A DNA stretch of 64,000 nucleotides from Pseudomonadales bacterium (GCA_029251375.1 JAQXDL010000032.1:1-64000); one strand, 5' to 3'. Counted from the first letter of the stretch, positions 1-8,571 are shown. Notes: generated by a model from the sequence alone, not told the origin. Program-made: numbers and translations.

Positions 1-714
1 GATTCGTGCGTTACGTACCGGTGGTTGTATGGCACGGCCGAACAGGAGGTTCTGCATTGGCACGTCAGCGGTATAAACGGCGCCGCCGGTCACCAGCGCG
101 CGAATATCTAAGGGTGTCACGTCGTGGCCAACTTGTTTTTTGTCGCGGCTTGCGTCGAACGTGTAAAGATTTGGTGCCGGTTTGCTGTCGTCGAACTCAA
201 CCATGAGGTTCGTCTGATCAACCAGATCTGCGTATTTCAATTTTCGGCCATCGGTTGTTTGGAAACCGCCCGCATCATCAAGGATATCTGAGCCGGGTAT
301 GCCAAGCTTAATCGCTGCGCGTGCCCGCATGCTTTCGCGTAAGGTGGCCGCGGCAATGGCGGTTGGCCGTGAAAAAGCGGTTAACGACATGCTGCCTGCC
401 GTCACAGCGATGGGTGGTACATCGCTGGTGCTGGGGGTAACACCCTGAATATCCTGCACCTTTAGATTGAGTTCTTCGGCGACAATTTGCGCCAAGCCGG
501 TGTTCGCGTTCTGACCCATGTCCATGCGCGCGAAAAACATACGGCATACGCCATCGGATCGAATTTGCAACCAGGCCGCACCGGATTCTGCATCGGGGAA
601 GATAATGGTCGGTGCGACAGAGATTGCTTTGTTACGCAGGGTGTACAGCACAGTTGCACCGCCGGCGACCCAGCCGGTTGCGATGAGAAATTTACGACGG
701 GAAAGGCCAGCCAT
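1..714 (-). CDS. Molybdenum hydroxylase large subunit (isoquinoline 1-oxidoreductase beta type), N-terminal part, runs off the edge
   Basis: The frame from the ATG at 712-714 is open to base 1, giving the first 238 residues of a protein whose C-terminus lies outside the window. The N-terminus reads MAGLSRRKFLIATGW, a twin-arginine signal, so the mature protein should be periplasmic. The following sequence (for example the stretch around FARMDMGQNANTGLAQIVAEE) matches the start of the molybdopterin-cytosine-dinucleotide subunit of isoquinoline 1-oxidoreductase/aldehyde dehydrogenase types within the xanthine oxidase family. The start codon overlaps the stop of the 2Fe-2S subunit by one base (TAATG), so the two are translationally coupled. 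The family oxidises N-heterocycles or aldehydes; the substrate cannot be read from this fragment. Confidence 0.85.
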   Translation of the reverse strand, partial: MAGLSRRKFLIATGWVAGGATVLYTLRNKAISVAPTIIFPDAESGAAWLQIRSDGVCRMFFARMDMGQNANTGLAQIVAEELNLKVQDIQGVTPSTSDVPPIAVTAGSMSLTAFSRPTAIAAATLRESMRARAAIKLGIPGSDILDDAGGFQTTDGRKLKYADLVDQTNLMVEFDDSKPAPNLYTFDASRDKKQVGHDVTPLDIRALVTGGAVYTADVPMQNLLFGRAIQPPVRNARI

Positions 715-1184
715 TAGTTTGCCTCCCGCATGACGATCGCCGCGTTCTTAATCGACTTCCGAATACGGTCGTAGGTACCGCAACGACACAGGTTTCCATT
801 CATCGCCTGGTCTATATCCGCATCGTCAGGGTTCGGTGTCGTCTCTAGTAATGCGAGTGCTTGCATGATCTGCCCTGATTGGCAGTAGCCGCATTGCGGT
901 ACGCTCTCGTCAATCCAGGCCTGCTGCAGCGGATGTAGCGTGCCGTCTTCAGCGGCGAGGCCTTCGATGGTCAAAATGTTTTTGTTAGCAGCATCCTTCA
1001 CCGACATTAAACAACTGGTGACGGGGCTACCCTCGACATGTACCAAACACGCGCCGCATTGGCCGATGCCACAACTGAAGCGGGTACCTGATAAACCCAA
1101 ATGATCTCGTAAGACTGTAAGCAGGGTTTCATCTTGCCAATCTGTCGCAACCTGGCGCTCGACGCCGTTAATGTTCAGCTTCAT
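714..1184 (-). CDS. 2Fe-2S iron-sulfur subunit of the molybdenum hydroxylase
   Basis: A 156-residue protein of the small-subunit family of xanthine oxidase-type enzymes, passing electrons from the molybdenum site through two 2Fe-2S clusters. The plant-ferredoxin-like cluster ligands are seen in FSCGIGQCGACLVHVEG plus a later Cys (VTSC). The second, alpha-helical cluster is seen in PQCGYCQSGQ and NLCRCGTYDRI. The length is normal for the family. The frame extends further upstream, but the ATG at 1182-1184 was chosen because it is preceded by GAGGAA and the protein then begins MKLNINGV as usual. It has no signal peptide and is presumably exported piggy-back with its Tat-targeted partner. Confidence 0.92.
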   Translation of the reverse strand: MKLNINGVERQVATDWQDETLLTVLRDHLGLSGTRFSCGIGQCGACLVHVEGSPVTSCLMSVKDAANKNILTIEGLAAEDGTLHPLQQAWIDESVPQCGYCQSGQIMQALALLETTPNPDDADIDQAMNGNLCRCGTYDRIRKSIKNAAIVMREAN

Positions 1185-1340
1185 TATTGTTATTCCTCGC
1201 AAACGACCGAAGATTCTATACGAGACGGTTCGTCTTGCCAAGAACGAAAATCGAATCAAGTTTTGAGGAAAAATTGGGTGACTATGATGGTTTACCGAGC
1301 GAGGAATGAAGCGATAAGATGATGAATCGATGCCAAACGA

Positions 1341-1886
1341 TTATTGTTCGTTGTCGGTGAGCCCTGTGAGTTTGGTTATTCTTTCGTCATCGGCGCCTAG
1401 ATACTCAATGATGGTTGCGGTGACTAACGGTACTTGTAAGGTGCCGGCTGATTGCATCTCCTCTAAGTCGGCCCAATCTTTGGTGCGATTAAAGAACACC
1501 TTTAACACAGCGATATCTTGGCAGGATAGAAAGGGTACCGATGCGCCGCCGAATGATTCCCAGCGACAGCGTCTGGCCATTTGTCTGTGCAGAGGCAAGG
1601 TGTTGAGAAAGAGATCGAGCGGCGTTTTATCCCACCAGATGCGAATCTGCCCTTCTTTCATTAATGTGTCGAGATCCTTCTGCGTCCAAGTTACTTGTTC
1701 TGGTAATGCTGTTAGAGCCGTTGCGGCAGCTTGCGTATCAACAAAGATATTTAGGTCGATGTCGATCGTGCCACGGGCACGCTGAGTACACCAAGCCAAT
1801 GCTAATGCGCCACCGAACCCATGTGGGATATCCGCCTGCGCTAATGCTTGGTGCAATCTAACAATTTTTTCCGTGAGGCTACTCAT
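1341..1886 (-). CDS. Nucleotidyltransferase-fold protein, putative toxin of a HTH/NTase pair
   Basis: A 181-residue protein resembling the nucleotidyltransferase-fold proteins of AbiEii/MNT-type modules. The family core is visible as GFGGALALAW followed by RARGTIDIDLNIFVD, that is, a GG motif and a D-x-D metal-binding pair (DID, around residues 42-44). Its ATG overlaps the TGA of the upstream HTH gene by four bases (ATGA), so it depends on that gene for translation. Gene order (XRE-type regulator, then NTase) and the operator ahead of the pair suggest a toxin-antitoxin or abortive-infection role. The exact target (tRNA, protein or nucleotide) is unknown. It could also be a domesticated NTase with no toxicity. 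Confidence 0.7.
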   Translation of the reverse strand: MSSLTEKIVRLHQALAQADIPHGFGGALALAWCTQRARGTIDIDLNIFVDTQAAATALTALPEQVTWTQKDLDTLMKEGQIRIWWDKTPLDLFLNTLPLHRQMARRCRWESFGGASVPFLSCQDIAVLKVFFNRTKDWADLEEMQSAGTLQVPLVTATIIEYLGADDERITKLTGLTDNEQ

Positions 1887-2266
1887 AACGTGCCCGGCAT
1901 TTTGCTGTCGGGTGTGTCTGAATGCCGAGCAGGGAATTCCGAGGCGAGCTCAAGCACAGCTTGCAGCTCTGCGCCCTTAGGGTTGTCTGCGTCACCTCGA
2001 AGCCTTGGCGACAGAGAAAAGTCGATTGAATATCCGCAGGCGTGAACGAGCCGCATCAATGTCGTTGTCACAGGTGTTTTTTTGCCGGATTCATAAGCCA
2101 GAATAGTGGAGTGTGAACTGCCGACACTGCGAGCTAGCTCTCTTGCCGATAATCCTGCTTTGCGGCGTACGTACTTAAGCAGCTCCGCGACCCGTTGGCT
2201 GTAGCGTTCAGACTGGTCAGCTTTGGCCGTCGCCTTTGTCGGAATTTGAGGTTTAATTTTCACCAT
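1883..2266 (-). CDS. XRE-family helix-turn-helix regulator, putative antitoxin
   Basis: A 127-residue protein with a central lambda-repressor-like HTH (about residues 25-85; LSARELARSVGSSHSTI followed by YESGKKTPVT), and a basic N-terminus. The C-terminal third has no recognised domain. It is first in a two-gene unit with the nucleotidyltransferase and overlaps it by four bases. A perfect palindrome lies seven bases before its start codon, on the likely promoter, as expected for negative autoregulation by an antitoxin-like HTH protein. No Shine-Dalgarno sequence is seen, and the start codon falls where transcription would begin, so the mRNA may be leaderless. The antitoxin role is inferred from arrangement, not demonstrated. 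Confidence 0.78.
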   Translation of the reverse strand: MVKIKPQIPTKATAKADQSERYSQRVAELLKYVRRKAGLSARELARSVGSSHSTILAYESGKKTPVTTTLMRLVHACGYSIDFSLSPRLRGDADNPKGAELQAVLELASEFPARHSDTPDSKMPGTL

Positions 2267-2272
2267 GAGCTA

Positions 2273-2294
2273 ATGGTACCCGTTTGGGTACCAT
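2273..2294. promoter_or_regulatory. Palindromic operator of the HTH/NTase pair
   Basis: Perfect inverted repeat with 9-bp arms, ATGGTACCC and GGGTACCAT, separated by four bases (GTTT). It lies seven bases upstream of the HTH start codon and covers the putative spacer and -10 box, an ideal position for repression by the HTH product. Confidence 0.7.
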
Positions 2295-2301
2295 GCTTCA
2301 A
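2273..2301 (-). promoter_or_regulatory. Putative sigma-70 promoter of the HTH/NTase pair
   Basis: On the minus strand TTGAAG (2296-2301) and TACCAT (2273-2278) are spaced by exactly 17 bases. Each matches four of six consensus positions. The predicted transcription start would fall at or next to the ATG at 2266, suggesting leaderless translation. Confidence 0.5.
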
Positions 2302-2384
2302 GATGTCTGATTTAACCGGCCTGTAGTGCGGGAATTTTGGGCAAGATCTAATATAGCCTCGCTTTTGGCGACGTGAGGAATAGA

Positions 2385-3377
2385 TTAAACCTCAGCTGAA
2401 TTTGCCACCAAGGCAGCAAGCACGCGTCGTTCGCCGGTGTAAGGACGTCGACCGTGCATCACAAGAAAATTATCTACCAATGCGACATCACCGGTTTGCC
2501 ATTGCATGTCGTAGGACAGTTCATCGCCGAGTTCGATCGCAACCGACATGTGCTCGGCTGGAATTTCTGAGCTGTCGCCAAAACATATCGAGCGCGTGGT
2601 TTTATTGCGGCTGTCTTTCCAGCCACGAAAAGCGGCAATCAGTTGGTTGAAGAAAACACGTCGACCGTTAGGCAAGGTTTTCACGGCGGGCAGTATCGGG
2701 GTTGTGACTTGCAGCGAGCCATCGTCAAGCCACTGCCACTCATAGCTTAAAGCTTTAAGTTTGGCTTCGGCGTCTGTTTTGTTATCGACACTCAAGGTGC
2801 TTGTCCAACTGCGACCTTGGCCTGACTCGGGATCATCTTGCGACGGCATGATGTTGGAATAACGCACGCCTAAGCTTTCACAAGTCGCGACGAAGTCGGG
2901 TAATTGTTGTTGCAGGCGCTCTAGTAAAAGATCGGATCGACACAGTGGCGTGGCACCGCCTTGTTCAGCGGCGAGTTCACAAAAGAAAAACAGTTGCGCC
3001 GGGTAGATCGGTGTTTGCGCCATTTCATGATGCAGAAAAATGGACACGGCGGGCGGTGCTTCGTTAGCCGTAAAAACCTTAGGGGTACGATTGCGGCGTA
3101 CCGCGTTTGACAGAGAATCTGCGTAGGTGAAGTTGGGTAAATCAAATGCCGATAAGAACGCATCGAAATCTTTATCCGACACCACGGGGAAATCTCTAAA
3201 CAAAATGGCACCGTGTCTTGAAAGCTGCTCCATCAACACCGTTTGATTTTGCTCAACCCAATCAATGGCTTGCGACAGTTGGTCTGCACCCGTCTGTTTG
3301 GCATAAATCAATGGAAACACGTCAGCGTCATTATGCTGAGTGTCCGTACGTACCTGTTCAACGACGAATGAAGACAT
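2385..3377 (-). CDS. TauD/TfdA-family Fe(II)/2-oxoglutarate-dependent dioxygenase
   Basis: A 330-residue non-heme iron dioxygenase. The facial triad appears as HHEMA (His and Glu, around residues 117-120) and a distal His in FLVMHGRRPYTGERR, whose last Arg is the usual 2-oxoglutarate ligand. The family hydroxylates or oxidatively cleaves small organic acids, sulfonates or amino-acid-derived compounds; the substrate is not readable. It starts nine bases after the aldo/keto reductase gene and closes a run of same-strand catabolic genes, so it probably acts on the same compound or a derivative. It more closely resembles the SyrP-like branch (HxE rather than HxD) than taurine dioxygenase itself. 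Confidence 0.85.
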   Translation of the reverse strand: MSSFVVEQVRTDTQHNDADVFPLIYAKQTGADQLSQAIDWVEQNQTVLMEQLSRHGAILFRDFPVVSDKDFDAFLSAFDLPNFTYADSLSNAVRRNRTPKVFTANEAPPAVSIFLHHEMAQTPIYPAQLFFFCELAAEQGGATPLCRSDLLLERLQQQLPDFVATCESLGVRYSNIMPSQDDPESGQGRSWTSTLSVDNKTDAEAKLKALSYEWQWLDDGSLQVTTPILPAVKTLPNGRRVFFNQLIAAFRGWKDSRNKTTRSICFGDSSEIPAEHMSVAIELGDELSYDMQWQTGDVALVDNFLVMHGRRPYTGERRVLAALVANSAEV

Positions 3378-3385
3378 CTAACAAC

Positions 3386-4366
3386 CTAATCGTAAATAGC
3401 GTGGAATGTATTGAATGCGCCTTCGCAGAATGCGCCGGGATCATTGAAGCGACGGTTGGCGTTCAATGCGGATATTGCCGCCATTTCATCATCATTCAAT
3501 TCAAAATCAAACAACGCCAGGTTCTCTTTCAGACGTTCCAACTTACTCGATTTAGGGATGATTGCGGTGCCGCGTTGTATACCCCAGCGCAGCACAATCT
3601 GCGCCGGTGATCGTTCAACCCGTTTGGCGGCGGCAAGCACGGCGGCTTGTGACAGAACGGTATCAGACGTTGTTGCCATGTCTAACTCAACATATGACAG
3701 TGCGGCTAGTGGTGAGAAGGCCGTGACGGCAATGCCGTAATTATTCGCGGTACGTATCAAGGCTTCCTGGGTCAAGTAAGGATGCGATTCAATTTGTAGC
3801 ATGGCGGGTTTGATCTTCGCGTACGCCATCAAATCATGTAGCAAGCCACTGGTGTAGTTACAAATACCAATCTGCTTCACTAAACCATCGGCGACAAGCG
3901 CTTCCATCGCGCGCCATGTGTCGGCCAATGGAACAGGGTCGATTTCCATGATGGGGTTGGCTGCGTCTGGGTTCGCAATCCACTCGGGTGGGTAGCGTGT
4001 ATCGATACCGACATACTTCAGTGAGATAGGAAAATGAATCAGATAGAGATCGAGATAGTCGACACCAAGATCTGAGAGCGTTTTCTCACAGGCTTCGCGC
4101 ACGTGTTCAGGTCGATGAAAGGTATTCCACAGTTTTGATGTGATCCACAGGTCTTCGCGCTGGCACAGGCCATCGGCCAATGCCTGCTTGATGCCGGCGC
4201 CGACTTCTTCTTCGTTGCCATAGTCGGCGGCGCTGTCTAAATGCCGGTAGCCAATTTCAATCGCATTTCTGACGACATCTGCGCAGTCACTTTTATCAAG
4301 TTTCCACAGTCCAAGACCCACCGCGGGCATTTGATTTTCGTCGACGTTAATTACTGCTTCATTCAT
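3386..4366 (-). CDS. Aldo/keto reductase, xylose-reductase-like
   Basis: A 326-residue NAD(P)H-dependent reductase of the AKR superfamily. The catalytic tetrad is visible: Asp and Tyr in HLDSAADYGNE, Lys in WITSKLWN, His in YLIHFP. The cofactor-binding C-terminal signature is IPKSSKLERLKENL. The segment YVGIDTRYPPEW is typical of the xylose/aldose-reductase branch. The frame can begin at a GTG at 4376, but the ATG at 4364-4366 was chosen; it has GGA eight bases before it. It lies nine bases upstream of the TauD-like gene and 115 bases after the dehydrogenase gene. Likely role: reduction of a sugar or short carbonyl compound imported by the neighbouring symporter (inference). Confidence 0.85.
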   Translation of the reverse strand: MNEAVINVDENQMPAVGLGLWKLDKSDCADVVRNAIEIGYRHLDSAADYGNEEEVGAGIKQALADGLCQREDLWITSKLWNTFHRPEHVREACEKTLSDLGVDYLDLYLIHFPISLKYVGIDTRYPPEWIANPDAANPIMEIDPVPLADTWRAMEALVADGLVKQIGICNYTSGLLHDLMAYAKIKPAMLQIESHPYLTQEALIRTANNYGIAVTAFSPLAALSYVELDMATTSDTVLSQAAVLAAAKRVERSPAQIVLRWGIQRGTAIIPKSSKLERLKENLALFDFELNDDEMAAISALNANRRFNDPGAFCEGAFNTFHAIYD

Positions 4367-4392
4367 GGCTGTATCCACTGCGTTATGTTTTT

Positions 4393-4428
4393 CGTTTGAT
4401 TTGTTTGATGCGTTTGATTCGCTTGATG
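4393..4428. repeat. Four imperfect 9-bp tandem repeats
   Basis: Four consecutive nine-base units (cgtttgatt, tgtttgatg, cgtttgatt, cgcttgatg) in the gap between the Gfo/Idh/MocA gene and the aldo/keto reductase gene. No function is evident. Confidence 0.7.
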
Positions 4429-4481
4429 CATGTTTATAGCTGGTTTACTTGTTTTTCTGTATTCACGCTACTCGGTGAGCG

Positions 4482-5705
4482 CTATTCACTGAGCGTTGCG
4501 ATGAGATCGTGTTCGGTTAGAAACGCCTTGATATTAATCGCTTCGCCGGTGCGTATGGATGCCTGTGCGGCGCTGGCAACAACAATGGCCCACAGGCCCT
4601 GCTGTGCAGTTGCGCTATGGACGTCTTTACCTTCTAGTTCGTCGATGAAGGCCGCATGCTCGTAGAAGGTTGAGCCATGGTGTCCGCTTGATTCAATAAT
4701 AGAGGAGTAGCCTAAGTCTTGTTTGCGTGATGCACCGGTTTCACCGAGTTCAATCGTCAGGGATGTCTTGGTTGGCTGTTGGTGTTGAAAGTCGGACTTT
4801 TCAGCGGCGATAAGTCTGCCGTGTTCACCCGAAACAATCATTTCTTCATCAAAGTCAGCGCAGAACATATTTAGGGTGAAGTTTGCCCGCACACCATTTT
4901 CATAGTCGATAATGACAAAGCTGTGATCGTCGATATCAGACTTTTTGCCGTCCCGTTCAAAGTCGGTAAAGTTAACGGCCTGACCACCACTGGCAAAGAC
5001 GCGCTGCGGACGTGACTGCGCCATTAAATTAATCAGGTCGAAATAGTGACAACATTTCTCAACTAATGTGCCGCCAGAGAATTCATTGAACTTGTTCCAT
5101 TGTTTGACCTTGTCGAGGAACGGCGGTCGATATTCACTAACGCTGATGGTTTTGATTTCACCGAGTGTCTTGCGCGCCAGAGCCTCATGAAAGGCTTCGA
5201 CATACTGCGCTTTATAGCGGTACTGCAAACCAATCTGGATAATGTTGCTATAGCGTTCGGACATTTCAACGATGGCTTTTGCATCGGCAAGGGAGGTTGC
5301 CATTGGCTTTTCAAGGAAGATAGGTTTGCCGGTATGAATAACCTGATTTAACACATCGAAATGCGTGAAGTTGGGGGTGCAGATAAAAATAGCATCAACC
5401 TGTTCGTCAGCGCAGAGAGCCTCAATGCTGTCGTAGCGCACCAGTGTATTTTTGTTGTAACGGGAAAATTCTGTCGCAGCCATATCCATGCTGTGACTTT
5501 CAAGGTCGAAGATGCCATGAATCTGCGCACGGCCAAGTAGGCTCGCAACACGCATGTGTTCTTGGCCAATCGTACCGGTACCAATAATGGCGAGACGATG
5601 TTTGGCGATCGGCGCTTTATAAAGATAGCGATCCGCTTCAGGCACATGGCGCTGACTGCTGGCGTTCTCGAATGCGCGCAGGCGGACTTTTTTATGTTCA
5701 GTCAC
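4482..5705 (-). CDS. Gfo/Idh/MocA-family NAD(P)-dependent oxidoreductase
   Basis: A 407-residue dehydrogenase of the glucose-fructose oxidoreductase/inositol dehydrogenase family. The Rossmann nucleotide-binding loop is LAIIGTGTIGQEHM (about residues 37-50), the catalytic-lysine motif is FLEKPMATS, and GGTLVEKCCHYFDLIN carries the conserved His/Asp region. About 35 residues precede the Rossmann fold, slightly more than usual. The start is a GTG at 5703-5705, since no ATG occurs before the nucleotide-binding motif. It lies 68 bases downstream of the sodium symporter gene, which suggests that the transported solute is a sugar, inositol or related polyol oxidised here. Cytoplasmic. Confidence 0.85.
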   Translation of the reverse strand: MTEHKKVRLRAFENASSQRHVPEADRYLYKAPIAKHRLAIIGTGTIGQEHMRVASLLGRAQIHGIFDLESHSMDMAATEFSRYNKNTLVRYDSIEALCADEQVDAIFICTPNFTHFDVLNQVIHTGKPIFLEKPMATSLADAKAIVEMSERYSNIIQIGLQYRYKAQYVEAFHEALARKTLGEIKTISVSEYRPPFLDKVKQWNKFNEFSGGTLVEKCCHYFDLINLMAQSRPQRVFASGGQAVNFTDFERDGKKSDIDDHSFVIIDYENGVRANFTLNMFCADFDEEMIVSGEHGRLIAAEKSDFQHQQPTKTSLTIELGETGASRKQDLGYSSIIESSGHHGSTFYEHAAFIDELEGKDVHSATAQQGLWAIVVASAAQASIRTGEAINIKAFLTEHDLIATLSE

Positions 5706-5773
5706 TTTTTAGCTCGTCCAATATCATTTTGTCTAATGTCGGTTTGTACAAATTTCAGCGTTAACGGTCGTGT

Positions 5774-7510
5774 TTAATCAATGCTTTTAGTCGCGGCCCC
5801 TACTATAAAGACTGGGATGCGCGTTTGTCGACTGCTCCACCACCATACCGCGATATTGGCCAACACCAGCGCCGTAATTAAACCCCAAAACAGATTGGTG
5901 ATGCCGCCGACTAAGCCGACCGGTGAAAATAGTAGATACAAACCAATCACCGCAGACATCAAGCTGGCGGCGCAGGGCAGGGCGAAACGCCAGGGTGTCA
6001 TGTCGACCAGATTCTGGGCTGTGTAAGACCAGGGCACTGGGCGCGGCTTCATGTAACCGATGGTCAGCATGATGCCAACCTCGATAAAGAACAAAATCGC
6101 GTACAGATGTAGAAAGTGAATATCGACGATATCGTCGAACACAAACTTCAACAGGCCGTAGCTGATGACATGAAACACGATAACAACCTTGGCAGCGACA
6201 GCGGGTACTTGCCGGGTAAAGAGACCAACCAACACTAGTACAATCACCGGGATGTTATAAAAGCCTGTGAAGATGCGAATGATTTGCCACAAACCATCTG
6301 GTGCAAACTGTAACAACGGCGCGACGATAAATGAGAACAACGCGATGACGATGCTGGCGATTTTCGCGACCCGCAACATGTGTGCGTCTGTCACCGGGTT
6401 TTTTTTCATGGGTGCATAGACATCGAGGCAAAACAACGTTGCCGCGCTATTCAGCAATGAGTTGAAAGAACTGAACACCGCACCGAGCAATACCGCAAGA
6501 AAGAAGCCCGTGGCCCAAAGAGGCAGTACATCCTTAATCAGTTTTGGGTAAGCAAGGTCAATTGACTGCAGACCATCACCATAAAGATGAAAGGCGATGA
6601 CGCCGGGAATCATCATCATGAAGGGCACCAGTACCTTAAAGAAGCCGGAGAACAACACACCTTTCTGACCTTCCGCTAGATTTTTTGCGGCCAGGGTGCG
6701 CTGAATCACATATTGATTGGTGCACCAATAAAATAGATTGGCGAAGATCATGCCGGTAAACAAGGTTGCAAAGGGGGTTGGGTCGCTCGGTCCGCCAATC
6801 GCATTCAGCTTGTGGGTATCTGTCGTGGTAATAATTTGTAAGCCTTCGGACACACTGCCCTGGCCGAGCGCTGAAAGCCCAAGCCATGGTACGGCAACGC
6901 CAATGATCAACAGGCCAATGCCATTTAATGTGTCGGATACCGCCACCGCTTTTAGGCCGCCAAAAATTGCGTACAGAGCGCCGATGCAACCGATCACCGA
7001 GATGGTTAAAAATAACGATGAGGAATATGAAAGACCTACTAACTCCGGCACATTAAACAACTGCAACACGGCAATGGAGCCCGCGTATAAGACCGACGGG
7101 ATGGTGACCAGGCCGTAACCGACCATAAACAGCACAACCGACATACGCCGCACGCCGTCATCGAATCGATCGTTGAGAAACTGGGGCAGTGTTGTGAAAG
7201 CACCTGCCAAATAGCGAGGCAGAAAAATAAACGCCATACAGATGGTCGCAAAGGCGGCGGTGACCTCCCAACCCATGCTGGAAAGATTAAAGCCGTAGGC
7301 GGAACCATTTAAACCAATCAGTTGTTCCGCCGAAAGGTTGGTGAGTAGCATCGAGCCTGCAATAAAAATAGCCGTTAAACCTCGGCCCGCGAGGAAGTAA
7401 CCTTCCTGCGTGTCGACCTCACCGCGGGTTTTGATATAAGACACCCACGCCACTAACGCCATAAAGAAAATACAGCTGACTAAGGTGAATATGAGGTCTG
7501 TTGAATCCAT
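5774..7510 (-). CDS. Sodium:solute symporter (SSS family), sugar-transporter-like
   Basis: A 578-residue inner-membrane protein with about 14 hydrophobic segments. Family features include GYFLAGRGLTAIFIAGSMLLTNLSAEQLIGLNG in the first helices and GALYAIFGGLKAVAVSDTLNG in the middle. This is the arrangement seen in SGLT-type sodium/sugar and inositol symporters. Length and start (ATG at 7508-7510) are normal. It precedes the Gfo/Idh/MocA dehydrogenase and aldo/keto reductase on the same strand, pointing to uptake of a polyol- or sugar-like substrate for this cluster. Exact substrate unknown. Confidence 0.88.
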   Translation of the reverse strand: MDSTDLIFTLVSCIFFMALVAWVSYIKTRGEVDTQEGYFLAGRGLTAIFIAGSMLLTNLSAEQLIGLNGSAYGFNLSSMGWEVTAAFATICMAFIFLPRYLAGAFTTLPQFLNDRFDDGVRRMSVVLFMVGYGLVTIPSVLYAGSIAVLQLFNVPELVGLSYSSSLFLTISVIGCIGALYAIFGGLKAVAVSDTLNGIGLLIIGVAVPWLGLSALGQGSVSEGLQIITTTDTHKLNAIGGPSDPTPFATLFTGMIFANLFYWCTNQYVIQRTLAAKNLAEGQKGVLFSGFFKVLVPFMMMIPGVIAFHLYGDGLQSIDLAYPKLIKDVLPLWATGFFLAVLLGAVFSSFNSLLNSAATLFCLDVYAPMKKNPVTDAHMLRVAKIASIVIALFSFIVAPLLQFAPDGLWQIIRIFTGFYNIPVIVLVLVGLFTRQVPAVAAKVVIVFHVISYGLLKFVFDDIVDIHFLHLYAILFFIEVGIMLTIGYMKPRPVPWSYTAQNLVDMTPWRFALPCAASLMSAVIGLYLLFSPVGLVGGITNLFWGLITALVLANIAVWWWSSRQTRIPVFIVGAATKSID

Positions 7511-7570
7511 TTATGAATCTAGTCCAGGTTGAGGTGCGTGTGTTCGAAGCTTGACGCTTATTTGAGAAGG

Positions 7571-8314
7571 CTAGTCGGCGTTGATCGCTAACAATTCATC
7601 AATAGACTCGAGGCCCAAATATTCTTCAAAGTCTTCAACTCTGTTTTGCATGGCAACAAAGCACATGCGATCGGCGATTTCATTGCCTTCAACGCCGGAG
7701 TGCCCTTTGACATGAACGATGTTGACCTCTTCAGGCAGCTCTTGGTAACAGGCATACATTTTCTTGATCAGCTCAGCATTCGCCAGCACTTCGTTTTTAC
7801 CCCGTGTCCAGTTCTTGCGCTGCCAGCTCTGCGCCCATTGGGTCATGGCTTTTACAGAATAGGACGAGTCGCTAAGGATTTGTACTTTCAAACCCTGGGC
7901 GAGGAAGTCCTTCGCCAGTTGCATGGCTTGGTGCAGTGCATTGAGCTCAGCAGTATTGTTTGTGCCCTGATGATACAGACCGTGATATTTGGCAATGATA
8001 GAGCCTGACTGATACACAGCAATGCCCGATGCGGCAGGTCCTGGGTTGGGATCACAGCCACCGTCACAAAAAATGTGAATATCAAAATTTTCATCGAGCA
8101 CAAAGGCAGCACGTTTTTTCGCAGGCTTTCTCGACTTCGATGTCGCGATGCTTTTGTCGGGTGCTTGGCTAAAGGCAGCTTCGGCCAGCGCGCGGCTTTC
8201 AAAGCCTTTAAACTTTGCGCCCTTATGACCGGCAACAGATTTTTGAGCGGTCGGCCAATCCTCGAAGATGCCTTTGTTTCTGCCTTCCCAAATGACGTAA
8301 TACTTTTTGGCCAC
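7571..8314 (-). CDS. rnhA: Ribonuclease HI with N-terminal viroplasmin-like domain
   Basis: Cleaves RNA in RNA:DNA hybrids in the cytoplasm. With the GTG start at 8312-8314 the protein is 247 residues and begins (M)AKKYYVIWEG, exactly where known hybrid-binding-domain RNases H begin. Residues 1-50 form the viroplasmin/hybrid-binding domain. The RNase H domain carries the four acidic residues: Asp in FCDGGCDPNPG, Glu in NNTAELNAL, Asp in LSDSSYSV, and Asp in HVKGHSGVEGNEIAD. AGGA lies six bases before this GTG. The frame also stays open through an upstream hexanucleotide tract to a GTG at 8453-8455, which would add 47 residues with a Lys-Asn repeat; I consider that tract 5' untranslated. It looks like a bystander within the catabolic cluster. 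Confidence 0.9.
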   Translation of the reverse strand: MAKKYYVIWEGRNKGIFEDWPTAQKSVAGHKGAKFKGFESRALAEAAFSQAPDKSIATSKSRKPAKKRAAFVLDENFDIHIFCDGGCDPNPGPAASGIAVYQSGSIIAKYHGLYHQGTNNTAELNALHQAMQLAKDFLAQGLKVQILSDSSYSVKAMTQWAQSWQRKNWTRGKNEVLANAELIKKMYACYQELPEEVNIVHVKGHSGVEGNEIADRMCFVAMQNRVEDFEEYLGLESIDELLAINAD

Positions 8315-8348
8315 GTTGTTCCTAATGCTGGGGTGTTGTCTTTTATTG

Positions 8349-8414
8349 TTTTTGTTTTTGTTTTTGTTTTTGTTTTTGTTTTTGTTTTTGTTTTTATTTT
8401 TGTTTTTATTTTTG
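8349..8414. repeat. Hexanucleotide tandem repeat ahead of rnhA
   Basis: Eleven consecutive six-base units: seven perfect TTTTTG (8349-8390) and then TTTTTA, TTTTTG, TTTTTA, TTTTTG. On the rnhA strand it is a CAAAAA/TAAAAA tract 35 bases upstream of the preferred GTG start. Slippage would change 5'-leader length without altering the reading frame. Confidence 0.9.
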
Positions 8415-8571
8415 TGCTTTTTTTCTGTGCCTTGTGTTCTTTTGGCAGTTGTCACTATCGCTGATTAATATCGACAAAGCACAGTCTAAATCATTTCTGA
8501 CCTAGACTCAGTGCTTGTGTCGTTTGGATCCTAAATAATTGACAAGGCTTTAGATCGAACCCATTGGCTAG

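Noticed and set aside
3218-3610. Plus-strand frame of 130 codons
   Set aside because: Lies across the ends of two well-supported minus-strand genes (TauD-like and aldo/keto reductase).
8341-8420. Possible CRISPR or intrinsic terminator in the T-rich tract
   Set aside because: Simple six-base repeat with no spacers and no hairpin.
8075-8464. Plus-strand frame rich in Phe-Val repeats
   Set aside because: It is the shadow of rnhA and the TTTTTG tract; no ribosome site and artificial composition.
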